DNA of 64,000 nucleotides. It comes from CAXXOK01 sp964497495. Lineage in GTDB: Bacteria > Bacillota > Clostridia > Christensenellales > Aristaeellaceae. The notes beneath the pieces are model-generated. The model saw only the letters and a list, made by a program, of their open reading frames with translations, searched no databases and was not told where the DNA came from. The position numbers and the translations under genes are program-made. Location of the stretch: NCBI GenBank assembly GCA_964497495.1, contig CAZCCZ010000001.1:1-64000 (forward strand), read 5' to 3'. This document shows positions 26,069-34,519 of the stretch, piece by piece. Position 1 is the stretch's first letter. Each line of letters starts with the position of its first letter.

Positions 26069-28963
26069 TCACCGTGTGCTTTTTCTACCGACGGTGCTGA
26101 CGATCCGCGACCCGGTCTCGGGAGCGTCCGACTGCGGGGCCGCATATCCGGGGCCAACGGCGTACGAGCCGCCTTCCCGCGCTTCAGTCTGCTCATCGAA
26201 ACGCGCGTGTTCTATCGTGCTCACGATTCGCGGCATCTCCCGGACGGGCTGCCGGGGTTCGGGCGCGCGGGCGGCTCCCAGGTTCCCGGACGGGTAAACC
26301 CGCGCTTCGTTGGGCCGGTAACCATCCGCGGGCGCGCTACGTTGTCCGTACGGCGGCGCGGCATACGGCGGAGCGGGCGCGAAATATTCCCCGGCATAAG
26401 CGGCGGCGGGCGGCCTTCGCGCGCCGTGGTCCGCAGGTTCCGGCACGTACGGCGCGGTCCCCCCTCCGGTAACCTCTTCGGGTACGAAGGAGCCTTGCGG
26501 CATGCCGCCGTTCCCCGCCCAACCGCGGGGCTCGTACGGTTGCGCATACGGCGGCCCGGCGTACGGCTGCGGGCGCAGGCCCGCGTAAGCGGGCGCGGCC
26601 TGCTGCGGCACAACGAAGTTCACGGGTGCGGGCGGGTATACAGCCCCAGCGCCGGTTGCGGGATAAACCGGCATCGCCGGTCTTCCCTGCTGTACGGCCA
26701 TCTGGGGCCAGCCCTGCGGCGCGGACGGCTGCCCGTTGCGTATCGCGGGCCGCCGCGACGGATCGTAATACTCCTGCGCGTACCCGGCTTCCGGCGGTTG
26801 CGAGGAACGGACAGCCTGCGGGGGTTCAGGCACATAGGCGGCGTTCAGGCCCCCGGCGGTATAGACGGGCGGCGCAGGACGATACGCGGCTTCCGGTATC
26901 GGGCGTTCGTCGCGCGGCGCGGGATAACGGAAAGAAACGCTCGCAGGCGCCTCCGTCCCGGCGGGTTGCGGGTAAAGCGGGCGCATGGGCGGCTGTTGCA
27001 ACGGAGGCTGCATCGGAGGTTGCACCGTCGGCGGCTGTTGCGGCTGCGGCTGCGTCGGCGGCTGTTCCGTCGGCAACGGTTGCCGTATCGGGGACGGCTG
27101 CTGTATCGGCGGCTGTTCCAGCGGCGGCTGCCACTGCGGCGCGGGTACGGCGGCACTTTCCTCCTGCGGCCTGCGCGTCGCGACGATTACGCGCTCGTCC
27201 GGGCTTGTTTTCGTTTCCCATTGGGTGTAGGCGGCCTGCATGCCTCCGGCCTGTTTCTCGGTTTTCAGCGCGCGCACGGGCTGCGGCTGCCATCTTTCGG
27301 CGATTCTTCTGTTTTCCGCGTTTGCCGTGCTCTCCGGCTTCGTGAAATCGCCCATCGCGGCGGGCGCGGCCTTCGCATACTGCGTATCTTCCGTCCGGCG
27401 CTCCGGCGCGTTCCAGGTTTGTCCCGCGCCGAAAGCGGCGGCGACCACCGGCACGTAAGGCGCGGGCTTGGGTTCCTGCGCAGCCTGCGGCGCGGCCGTT
27501 TCCCTCGCAGGCACGGACGGTGTGGGCGCATTTGCGGCGGGCACGAACGTGGCAAAGGGTTCAGCGGGCACGTGAGGAACGGTTTCGGGCGCGGGCTTGG
27601 GTTCCTGCGTAGCCTGCGGCGCGGCCGTTTCCCTCGCAGGCACGGACGGTGTGAGCGCGCTTGCGGCGGGCGCGAACGTGGCAAATGGTTCCGCGGACCT
27701 ATAAGGCGCCGCCTCGGGCGTGGGCTTGGGTTCCGGCGCGGCCTGCGGTGGCACGACCGTTTCCCTCGCGGGCGCGGACGGTTTGGGCGTACCCGCAACA
27801 GGCGCGGGCGTAGCAAAGGATTCCGCGGGCACGTGAGGAACTGTTTCGGGCTCATGCTTGGGTTCCGGCACGGGCTGATGTGGCACGACCGTTTCCTTCG
27901 CAGGCACGGACGGTTTGGGTTTATCCACAACAGGCATAAACGAGGCAACGGGTTCCACGGGTATGTAAGGATCGGCCTCGGGCGCGGGCTTGGGTTCCGG
28001 CACGGCCTGCGGCGGCGGCGCGGTCGTCTCCAACACGGGCGCAACCGGTTTGCGAGCGCCCACGGGGGGTATGTAGGCCGCAACAGGTTCCGCGGGCTCG
28101 TAAGGCGCGGCTACGGGCGCGGGCCCGGGTTCCGGCGCAGCCTGCGTGACCCGGGGTATGTAGATTTCCCGCGGCGTCACGTTCACGCGCGGGGCGGCAA
28201 CCGGCTCCGGCACGATGATCCGCGGCTGCGCCTCCGTTGTTTCCGGTTCGCTCACGGCCGTTTTCCGGTACCAGTCCGTCCCGGCGGGCCGTGCGGCCGC
28301 GGCATCAACGCTCTGCTGAACCTTCGGTGCTTCCCAAGGTTCCGGCGTAACGGAAGATTCCGGCTTAACGTCCGCCGTATGCCAGGGTTCGGCGGGAAGA
28401 CCCGGCTCCGCACGTCCCGTCTGGATGCGCTGCACGATCGCCGCGCCCAGCACCCCAGCCGAGGTTTTTTCCGTTTCGCTTTCTTCGCCCCGGTAGGCAA
28501 CCACGGCGGGCGTCCAACGCGGAGTTTCAGGGGGCGCGACCTGAGCGGTCTCGTTGGGTTGCAGAGCGTTCGACGAAACGGGCGCGGGCTTCGCGCCGTC
28601 CGGTTTCCTTTTTTTCGCTTCTTTCTTTGCCTTCGCGGGCGTTTCTTCCCGGGGCGCTTCCGCCGCCGGGGCGGAAGTGTGGGCGGCGTAAAGCGCCTTA
28701 CCCGCGCCGGTTTTCATCAGCCCGCCGATTAATAAAACCCCGATGCCCGCGCCGAACAGCAGGTAATTCCGGTTCAGGCAAAACAGCGCCGCAGCGTTCA
28801 GCAGGCCGCGCCAGGCATCCTGGCTTGGAACCGAGAAGGAATCGATCACGCGCGAGACCTGGGCGTTCTCGATCATGGGCGCGGCGGTCGCCGCGATGCC
28901 CAGCAGCGCCGCGAGGCCGCCGAGAAAGCAGAGAACGCCACCCAACGCTTTCAAGAACTTCAT
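26069..28963 (-). CDS. Large proline-rich membrane protein, unknown function
   Basis: 964 residues. Two membrane helices near the N-terminus (FLKALGGVLCFLGGLAALLG and YLLFGAGIGVLLIGGLMKTG) are followed by about 870 residues of Pro/Ala/Glu-rich, presumably disordered sequence. The C-terminal third is rich in Tyr-Pro-Gln (QPPMQPPLQQPP, then PYAGPPYAQPYEP), a composition like condensate-forming or wall-spanning tails. The middle has 43-44 residue tandem repeats. No catalytic motif is seen. I prefer the ATG at 28963; a GTG four codons upstream is possible. It is divergent from the vWA/PP2C/kinase genes across a 197-bp region with a palindromic operator, so a phospho-regulated scaffold is an attractive guess. 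Confidence 0.75.
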   Translation of the reverse strand: MKFLKALGGVLCFLGGLAALLGIAATAAPMIENAQVSRVIDSFSVPSQDAWRGLLNAAALFCLNRNYLLFGAGIGVLLIGGLMKTGAGKALYAAHTSAPAAEAPREETPAKAKKEAKKRKPDGAKPAPVSSNALQPNETAQVAPPETPRWTPAVVAYRGEESETEKTSAGVLGAAIVQRIQTGRAEPGLPAEPWHTADVKPESSVTPEPWEAPKVQQSVDAAAARPAGTDWYRKTAVSEPETTEAQPRIIVPEPVAAPRVNVTPREIYIPRVTQAAPEPGPAPVAAPYEPAEPVAAYIPPVGARKPVAPVLETTAPPPQAVPEPKPAPEADPYIPVEPVASFMPVVDKPKPSVPAKETVVPHQPVPEPKHEPETVPHVPAESFATPAPVAGTPKPSAPARETVVPPQAAPEPKPTPEAAPYRSAEPFATFAPAASALTPSVPARETAAPQATQEPKPAPETVPHVPAEPFATFVPAANAPTPSVPARETAAPQAAQEPKPAPYVPVVAAAFGAGQTWNAPERRTEDTQYAKAAPAAMGDFTKPESTANAENRRIAERWQPQPVRALKTEKQAGGMQAAYTQWETKTSPDERVIVATRRPQEESAAVPAPQWQPPLEQPPIQQPSPIRQPLPTEQPPTQPQPQQPPTVQPPMQPPLQQPPMRPLYPQPAGTEAPASVSFRYPAPRDERPIPEAAYRPAPPVYTAGGLNAAYVPEPPQAVRSSQPPEAGYAQEYYDPSRRPAIRNGQPSAPQGWPQMAVQQGRPAMPVYPATGAGAVYPPAPVNFVVPQQAAPAYAGLRPQPYAGPPYAQPYEPRGWAGNGGMPQGSFVPEEVTGGGTAPYVPEPADHGARRPPAAAYAGEYFAPAPPYAAPPYGQRSAPADGYRPNEARVYPSGNLGAARAPEPRQPVREMPRIVSTIEHARFDEQTEAREGGSYAVGPGYAAPQSDAPETGSRIVSTVGRKSTR
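27465..28050 (-). repeat. Tandem 129-132-bp coding repeats
   Basis: About 4.5 copies of a 43-44 residue unit of the type VPARETxxPQxxxEPKPxPExxPxxPAEPFATFxPxA. The two copies nearest the 3' end of the gene (about 27488 and 27618 on the plus strand) are almost identical over 60 bp at a 129-bp offset, pointing to recent duplication. Confidence 0.8.
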
Positions 28964-29106
28964 CTTGCGTTCCACGCTCCCAAACCGAATGATGATTCAC
29001 AGTTACCGTTAGGGATTCGACAGCCGCCGCGCGCCCTCCTGTTTCGGTATGCAACCTTTTTTATAAAGTTCTTCGGGGACAGGAAGGAAATACGAAACGG
29101 GCGAAG

Positions 29107-29128
29107 AATATATAACCAGTTATATATT
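29107..29128. promoter_or_regulatory. Perfect 22-bp inverted repeat, probable operator
   Basis: AATATATAAC-CA-GTTATATATT is a perfect 10-bp inverted repeat around a 2-bp centre, in an AT-rich patch 32 bp before the vWA start and within the divergent region 28964-29160. Such symmetry is typical of a dimeric repressor site. The vWA promoter probably overlaps it, but no clear -35/-10 pair can be assigned. No regulator gene is adjacent. Confidence 0.65.
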
Positions 29129-29160
29129 GTATAGGGATCATGCATGCCCGAGGAGGAAAC

Positions 29161-29841
29161 ATGGAGAAATACCAGCTGACCTATCACGTGGATATGGTGT
29201 TTTGCATCGACGCGACGGGCAGCATGCGGCATGTGCTCGATTTTGTGAAGCGCAACGCATTGAACCTGTACAAAGACGTCGCCTTCGCGATGGAAAAGAA
29301 GCATAAAGCCGTCAGCCGCATGCGTATTCGCGTGCTGGCCTTCCGCGATTATATCGCGGACGGGGAACAGGCTATGATGGCCAGCGATTTCTTCGTTCTT
29401 CCGGACGAGGCGCAGCAGTTTTACGAGTGCGTCAGCAGCATCACCGCACAGGGCGGCGGGGATATCCCCGAGGACGGGCTGGAGGCGCTGGCGTACGCCA
29501 TCCGCAGCGACTGGACGCAGGAGGGCGTGAAGAAGCGCCACATCATCGTGCTGTGGTCGGACGCGCCCACCCACCCGCTGGGGCACGGCAAGATCGCCCC
29601 GTGGTACCCGCAGGGCATGGCCAAGGACTTCGACGAGCTGAGCCTCTGGTGGGAGGACGAGCAACTGGGCGGCGCGATGGACGAGAACGCCAAGCGGCTG
29701 CTGCTCTTCGCACCGGACGCCCCGGAGTGGAGCCGCATATCCGCCCGCTGGTCGCAGGTGGTGCACGTGCAAACGGTCAGCGAAGGGCTTAAGGAGCTGG
29801 AGTACCGCCAGGTGATCGACGCGGTCTGCAACACCATCTGA
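29161..29841 (+). CDS. von Willebrand factor A domain protein, TerY-like
   Basis: 226 residues, a single cytosolic vWA domain. The metal-binding MIDAS motif is intact: DATGSM (about residue 17), with Thr and Asp partners further on (GGGDIPEDG and LWSDAPTHP). The protein resembles the vWA proteins that occur with PP2C and kinase genes in Ter-type stress systems. AGGAGG lies 7 nt before the ATG. A terminator-like hairpin at 29850-29890 separates it from the PP2C gene, so it may be made in excess over the other two. Confidence 0.85.
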   Translation: MEKYQLTYHVDMVFCIDATGSMRHVLDFVKRNALNLYKDVAFAMEKKHKAVSRMRIRVLAFRDYIADGEQAMMASDFFVLPDEAQQFYECVSSITAQGGGDIPEDGLEALAYAIRSDWTQEGVKKRHIIVLWSDAPTHPLGHGKIAPWYPQGMAKDFDELSLWWEDEQLGGAMDENAKRLLLFAPDAPEWSRISARWSQVVHVQTVSEGLKELEYRQVIDAVCNTI

Positions 29842-29849
29842 TCCCGTTC

Positions 29850-29890
29850 AACGCGCGCGGAGGCCCGGCGGCTTCCGCGCGTTTATTTTT
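29850..29890 (+). terminator. Terminator or attenuator between vWA and PP2C genes
   Basis: AACGCGCG pairs with CGCGCGTT around a partly paired GC-rich interior, followed by TATTTTT. The PP2C start is 22 nt beyond. Confidence 0.6.
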
Positions 29891-29911
29891 GAAAAACGGT
29901 GAAAACGAACG

Positions 29912-30913
29912 ATGAAGACGGAGCGCTTGGAACTGGACGGGCTCGGCCTCGTCGCCGCGCGCGAGGCGGCGGCCGGCGAAGGCGAGGACGGCTTTGCCGC
30001 CGACACGGACGCGGCGGGCGGTCTTCTCTGCGTAGCGGACGGTTGCGGCGGCAGCGGCGCCGCACGGTACCCGGCGCTGGGCGGCGTTACGGAGGCGCGC
30101 TGCGCCTCCCGCATCGCCGTGGAGTGCGCGCGGGATTGGGCGGGCGCAAGCGGCGTGCCCGCTTCACCTGCCGAGGCGCGCGCCGCCGCGGATTCGCTGG
30201 CTCTTTGTTTGCGGGAACGGCTCGCCGCTTTTCACGCGCGGAACCGGGAAAGCGGCGCGGGACCGAAAATCGTCATGCGTGGTCTTTCGCGCACGCTGCC
30301 TACCACGCTGTGCCTTGCGCGGATCGACGCGCGCGCGCCCGACTCCGTTTCGTGCGCCTTCTTCTGGGCGGGGGACAGCCGCGGCTACGTCCTTTTCCCT
30401 GACGGGCTGAGCCAGTGCACGGCGGACCACTCCGCGGGCTGCCCGGACGCGCTGGAAAGCCTCACGCGGGACGCTCGGCTTAGCAACGTCGTCTGCGCCG
30501 ACGAGCCCTTTCATATCGAAGCCGCTGGGTTAACTCTGCCCAAACCGTGCGCGGTGCTCACGGCGACGGACGGGGCGTTCGGCTACCTGCCCACGCCCAT
30601 GGAATTTGAACTGCTGCTGCTGAAAACGCTGGAAGCTTCCGCCAGTCCGCGGAGCTGGCGCCTGCGTATCGGCAATGCGCTGGCCCGCACGGCGGGCGAC
30701 GACGCCACGGTCGCGCTGGCTTGCTTCGGCGTCCGCGATTTCTTGGAATTTAAAAAGTGCTTCGCTTCCCGCCGCGCGGCGTTTCAGGCGGAAAACGTAA
30801 CGCCGGTGCGCCGCAGGATGCGGGACCCCGGCGTTGCGCTCGATATTTGGGAAAAGTACAGACGGCGCTACGAGGCGTTCGGGGAGGGCGGTTATGCGGA
30901 TTGGCGCGTATGA
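29912..30913 (+). CDS. PP2C-family protein phosphatase
   Basis: 333 residues. Metal-binding PP2C motifs are present in order: CVADGCGGSG (about residue 38), FFWAGDSRGYV (about 150), TATDGAFGYL (about 217) and GDDATVALACFG (about 262). It probably dephosphorylates substrates of the kinase that overlaps its 3' end. The C-terminal 60 residues are an extra basic helical tail. The stop overlaps the kinase gene by 20 nt. Confidence 0.9.
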   Translation: MKTERLELDGLGLVAAREAAAGEGEDGFAADTDAAGGLLCVADGCGGSGAARYPALGGVTEARCASRIAVECARDWAGASGVPASPAEARAAADSLALCLRERLAAFHARNRESGAGPKIVMRGLSRTLPTTLCLARIDARAPDSVSCAFFWAGDSRGYVLFPDGLSQCTADHSAGCPDALESLTRDARLSNVVCADEPFHIEAAGLTLPKPCAVLTATDGAFGYLPTPMEFELLLLKTLEASASPRSWRLRIGNALARTAGDDATVALACFGVRDFLEFKKCFASRRAAFQAENVTPVRRRMRDPGVALDIWEKYRRRYEAFGEGGYADWRV

Positions 30914-31808
30914 GTGCGTAACGCCCTTCGCCACGACCGGCAGCGGAAGCGCGCGGTGGTGTATGGCCGAGCGGGACGGACGGCGTTACTTCTTAAAACA
31001 GTTCCTCTCTCCCGTACAGCCCGAGCCGTTCTCCACAGCGTCGGCGGCGCTTCGTCGCGGGCAGCGGGAGCGGTGCGCTGTTTTCGAACGCCGGAAAAGG
31101 GCGCTGTACGATGCGCTGCGCTGCGTGCTTGGGGATTGCGTAACGCCGGTTACGGACTTCTTTGCCTTCGAGGGGCGGTATTACGCGGCTTCCGAATACA
31201 TCCGGGAAGGGTACGAAACCCTCGAGACCGTGGGGAAAGCCCCGCCGGAGGAGGCACGGGCGGTGCTCTATTCGCTGTCGCAATGTTTAGGCCGGGTGCA
31301 CACGCAGGGCGTCGTACACGCGGACCTCAAGCCCGAGCACGTGCTGTGGCGGCGGGAGGACGGCCGCCTGCGCCTGATCGATTTCGACAGCGGCTTTTCA
31401 GAGGACGATCCGCCCGCGGACGCTAAAGAGATCGACGGCGATCCGGTTTATCTGGCGCCGGAGACCTTTCTGCGCATGACAGGCGAACCCGCGCGGCTGA
31501 CCCGCCGTCTGGATACCTTCGCTTTCGGCGTGATCGCCCACCGGTTATATACGGGTCGCCTGCCGAAGACGGACGGAAACGCGTACCCCTACGAGGCCGC
31601 GCTGGCCGGCGGCGCGATCCGTCTGGACGACGGCCTTCCCCCGCCGGTGCGCTGGATGGTGGAACGGTCGCTGTCGCTCGACCCCGAGGGCAGGCCGGAC
31701 GACGCGACGCTGGAAAAGCTGCTTGCGCCGCGCACGGAAAAACCCGCCTCCGAAAGGCGGGATATCAACGGGTTGAGCCGTTTTCTGCGTCCGGACGGGC
31801 CGTCGTAG
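30894..31808 (+). CDS. Ser/Thr protein kinase
   Basis: 304 residues, soluble. ATP-lysine in RYFLKQFL (about residue 42), catalytic loop VVHADLKPEHVLW (about 141; HAD in place of HRD), metal-binding DFD in LIDFDSGF (about 161), and the substrate-lobe motifs LAPETF and DTFAFGVIAHRL. There is no transmembrane or PASTA region, so it is not the housekeeping PrkC type. ATG at 30894 with GGGGAGGG upstream, overlapping the PP2C gene. With the vWA and PP2C proteins it makes a complete phospho-signalling triad. A hairpin (CCCGCCT / AGGCGGG) near 31745 lies inside the 3' end of the gene. Confidence 0.92.
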   Translation: MRIGAYECVTPFATTGSGSARWCMAERDGRRYFLKQFLSPVQPEPFSTASAALRRGQRERCAVFERRKRALYDALRCVLGDCVTPVTDFFAFEGRYYAASEYIREGYETLETVGKAPPEEARAVLYSLSQCLGRVHTQGVVHADLKPEHVLWRREDGRLRLIDFDSGFSEDDPPADAKEIDGDPVYLAPETFLRMTGEPARLTRRLDTFAFGVIAHRLYTGRLPKTDGNAYPYEAALAGGAIRLDDGLPPPVRWMVERSLSLDPEGRPDDATLEKLLAPRTEKPASERRDINGLSRFLRPDGPS

Positions 31809-31837
31809 GCCGCCCATACGGTATCGTCGTAATACGC

Positions 31838-32537
31838 TCAGACCGGCCTGATCCATCCGTGTTCGACGTAATGCCGGTTATCCAGGCTGGGGGTCTCTTC
31901 CTCCTTCATCACCATGCGGTGCATGACCTTGCAAAGCGTAAACTCCGCCCGTTCCCGAAGCGCCATGCGTTTACGGGGTTTCACGTCCCGGATTTTCCGG
32001 CGGAGCCTGTCTGTTTTCCGTTTGAGCATCTCCACGTGTTTCGGCGTGATTTTATCCCATATCACGTCGCCCATCATACCCGCGCCGCAGGTATGCACGT
32101 TGGAAACACCCAGCCAGGAGAGACTCGTTTTTCACATCCTTCTGCGCGGAACCGTTCGGCGCGCCGACGCTGTTGGTGAGGATGACCGCCGTTTTGGAAA
32201 ACATCCGTTCGTCCGGCCTGTGCACCATCCAGTGGACGCAAAAGTGATCCAGCAGCGACTTGACGCTCGCGGGCGCCCGAAGCGCGTACACGGGGTAGGC
32301 GAACACCAGCAGGTCGGCTGCGAGCATCGCCTCCCAGATCGGCATCGTCTTGTCCGCGTGCGGGCAAAGCTGCTCGCCGCGAAAGAAACAGTTCTTGCAG
32401 CCGACGCAGAAGGGCGGCATGTCTTTCGGCTGGAACTCCGTAATCTCGTTCCCTTCCCTGAGCGGCTCCAGGAACATTTCCTTCATATGGTAGGTCACGC
32501 CTTTGAGAGGCGTGCCGTTGACGACGACGATTTTCAC
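31838..32537 (-). pseudogene. NADPH-dependent FMN reductase / flavodoxin-fold protein, frameshifted
   Basis: The 5' part reads MKIVVVNGTP, then PPFCVGCKNCFF and FAYPVYALRAPASVKSLLDHF, as in the NAD(P)H-dependent oxidoreductases that bind FMN. The frame breaks at a run of five A (minus strand; plus strand 32129-32133). Removing one A restores DVKTSLSWLGVSNVHTCGAG and joins the 5' half to an 86-residue frame that ends at 31838, giving about 232 residues. Either the gene is broken in this strain or the base is a sequencing error in a homopolymer. The truncated 161-residue product would lose its C-terminal third. Confidence 0.82.
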
Positions 32538-32574
32538 GTTCCCGTTCCTTTCCTTCCGTCGGTTTCACGCGCGC

Positions 32575-32605
32575 GGGCCCGTATCCCCGGCGGGGATACG
32601 GGCCC
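32575..32605 (-). terminator. Hairpin between DUF308 and the flavodoxin-fold gene
   Basis: A perfect 14-bp stem (GGGCCCGTATCCCC / GGGGATACGGGCCC) with a 3-nt loop, 45 nt past the DUF308 stop on the minus strand. It is stable but has no T tract. Confidence 0.6.
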
Positions 32606-32649
32606 CGTTTCGCGAAGGCTCGCGGCGTCTTTTCCGCGTGTCCCCGCGA

Positions 32650-33201
32650 TTATACGTTAAGCTTTTTCAGTTCGCGGCGGATAGCGAACAGCGCGCCCGT
32701 ATCCAGCGCGGCTTCCACCAGCAGCGAGATTCCGGCGATCTGCAGCACCGTGAGGGCGAAGATCACCGGCCTGGTGATGGAAACGACGCCCAGCAGGAAG
32801 GAAACCAGCGCTCCCAGCAGCATCAGCCACCAGCGCTCCCGGTCCACCCGTTTCAGGTCGAAGGCCATTTGCAGCTTGGCAAAACCGCCCACAAGCATCG
32901 CCACGCCCCACAGGAAGGGCAGGACTCTGGCCAGAATGTCGCTGCGGAACAGCAGCACCACGCCGATCAGCAGCAGGATCAGCCCCTTGGCCAGCCCGAA
33001 GCCGAGCATCCCGTCCAGCGTTTCGCCGCGGACGTATTCCGCGATCATCACGAGGCCCACCACGCACAGTACCGCCGCCAGCGCAACGTTGGCGACCGTC
33101 AGCGCCAGCCCGGGCCACAGCAGCAATAACAGCCCGCACACCACGTAGAAGGCGACCAGCGTCCAACCGGTGAAGAGGGAACCGAACGACTGTTTACGCA
33201 C
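32650..33201 (-). CDS. DUF308 / HdeD-like membrane protein
   Basis: 183 residues, six predicted membrane helices in the repeated hairpin pattern of the DUF308 family, for example FYVVCGLLLLLWPGLAL, GLILLLIGVVLLF and ALVSFLLGVVSI. HdeD of E. coli is linked to acid resistance, but the function in Firmicutes is unknown. The start is GTG with AAGGAGT upstream. Basic N- and C-termini point to the cytosolic side. Confidence 0.88.
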   Translation of the reverse strand: MRKQSFGSLFTGWTLVAFYVVCGLLLLLWPGLALTVANVALAAVLCVVGLVMIAEYVRGETLDGMLGFGLAKGLILLLIGVVLLFRSDILARVLPFLWGVAMLVGGFAKLQMAFDLKRVDRERWWLMLLGALVSFLLGVVSITRPVIFALTVLQIAGISLLVEAALDTGALFAIRRELKKLNV

Positions 33202-33258
33202 CTGGAAGACTCCTTTCCACGCTCCGCATTTCGGAGACCGTCCGTATGGGTACGCCGG

Positions 33259-34386
33259 TTACTGGAAGAAATCGTGCAGCGCCCGGATAACCGTGGCGCA
33301 GTCCTCTTCGGTCAGACCGTAGTACATCGGCAGGCGCAACAGGCGCTCGCTTTCGCGGGTGGTGTAACGGTCTTCGCCCTGGAAGCGGCCGTAGCGCAGG
33401 CCGGCCGCCGCCGAATGCAGCGGGATATAGTGGAACACCGCCGTGATGCCCCGTTCTTTCAGGAAGGCTGTCAGCGCCGTGCGCTCCGCGATGTCCCTGC
33501 ATTTGATGAAGTACATGTGGGCGTTGTGCTCCCGGCCTTCCGGCACCACGGGCAGGCCAAGCTTCCCGGCGATTTTCAGGTCCTGAAGCCCGGCGTCGTA
33601 CTGGTGCCAGCGTGCCAGCCGCCACGCGGTGATCGTTTCATGGTTCTCCAGCTGCGGCAGCAGATACGCCGCGTTGAGCTCGCTGGGCAGGATGGAGGAA
33701 CCGATGTCCACCCACGTGTATTTATCCACCTGGCCCCGGTAGAAGCGGCTGCGGTCGGTGCCTTTTTCGCGCACGATCTCCGCGCGCTCCACGAATACGG
33801 GGTCGGTGAACAGCGTTGCGCCGCCCTCGCCCATGCTGAAGTTCTTGGTCTCGTGGAAGCTGTAACAGCCGAGCTGCGCAAGCGTTCCGGCCGCACGGCC
33901 TTTATAGCGCGCGTCCACCGCCTGCGCCGCGTCCTCCACCACGAAGATGCCGCGCTCCGCGGCCATGGCGTTGATGGCGTCCATATCGCAACAGACGCCC
34001 GCGTAGTGCATCGGCACGATGACCTTCGTTTTTTCGGTGATCGCCGCGCGCACGCATTCCGCGTCGATGTTCATGGTGCCGGGTTCCACGTCCGCGAATA
34101 CCAGCGTGGCCCCGCGCAGCGCGAAGGCGTTGGCGGTACTGGAAAATGTGAACGAGGGTAAAATCACCTCGTCGCCCGGCTTCACGTCGCAAAGGATGGC
34201 GGCCAGTTCCAGCGCGCTGGAACCGGAGGTGGTCAGCAACGCCTTGGCCGCGCCGGTCATCTTTTCCAGCTCCGCGTGGCAGCGTTTGGTAAACGGGCCG
34301 TCCCCGCAGATTTTATGGTTGTGGATGGCTTCCAGAACGTACGCGTCTTCCTTGCCGAAATACGGGGGAATATTGAACGGGATCAT
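33259..34386 (-). CDS. rffA: dTDP-4-amino-4,6-dideoxygalactose transaminase
   Basis: PLP-dependent sugar aminotransferase of the DegT/DnrJ/EryC1 group, 375 residues, closest in look to RffA/WecE. N-terminal MIPFNIPPYFGKE, TTSGSSALELAA (PLP phosphate site), PSFTFSSTANAF, VVEDAAQ with the PLP-binding Asp, and the Schiff-base Lys in SFHETKNFSMGEGG (about residue 178). It makes 4-amino sugars for surface polysaccharide. No other sugar-nucleotide genes are close, which is unusual. Own promoter at 34443-34471. Confidence 0.92.
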   Translation of the reverse strand: MIPFNIPPYFGKEDAYVLEAIHNHKICGDGPFTKRCHAELEKMTGAAKALLTTSGSSALELAAILCDVKPGDEVILPSFTFSSTANAFALRGATLVFADVEPGTMNIDAECVRAAITEKTKVIVPMHYAGVCCDMDAINAMAAERGIFVVEDAAQAVDARYKGRAAGTLAQLGCYSFHETKNFSMGEGGATLFTDPVFVERAEIVREKGTDRSRFYRGQVDKYTWVDIGSSILPSELNAAYLLPQLENHETITAWRLARWHQYDAGLQDLKIAGKLGLPVVPEGREHNAHMYFIKCRDIAERTALTAFLKERGITAVFHYIPLHSAAAGLRYGRFQGEDRYTTRESERLLRLPMYYGLTEEDCATVIRALHDFFQ

Positions 34387-34442
34387 AACTTCCGCTCCGT
34401 TTCGTTTGTTTTCGCAGCCGCGCCGCGTTTTGTTTACGGTTC

Positions 34443-34471
34443 AGTATAGCACAAACCGGTGCCGTTGTCAT
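34443..34471 (-). promoter_or_regulatory. Sigma-A promoter of the aminotransferase gene
   Basis: Minus strand: ATGACA (34471-34466), 17-nt spacer, TATACT (34448-34443). Confidence 0.65.
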
Positions 34472-34519
34472 ACGCGAGCGACGAGCGGACGGCATCGAAA
34501 AAGCTCGCTAGAGGCTTCG

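Noticed and set aside
25895..28732. 945-codon plus-strand open frame opposite the proline-rich gene
   Set aside because: It is an Arg/Gly-rich shadow of the high-GC, Pro/Ala-rich minus-strand gene. It has no ribosome site, no recognisable domain, and the minus-strand frame has membrane helices and in-frame repeats.
31838..32098. Separate 86-residue gene on the minus strand
   Set aside because: It is the frameshifted 3' half of the flavodoxin-fold gene, since removal of one A joins the two frames at a conserved place.
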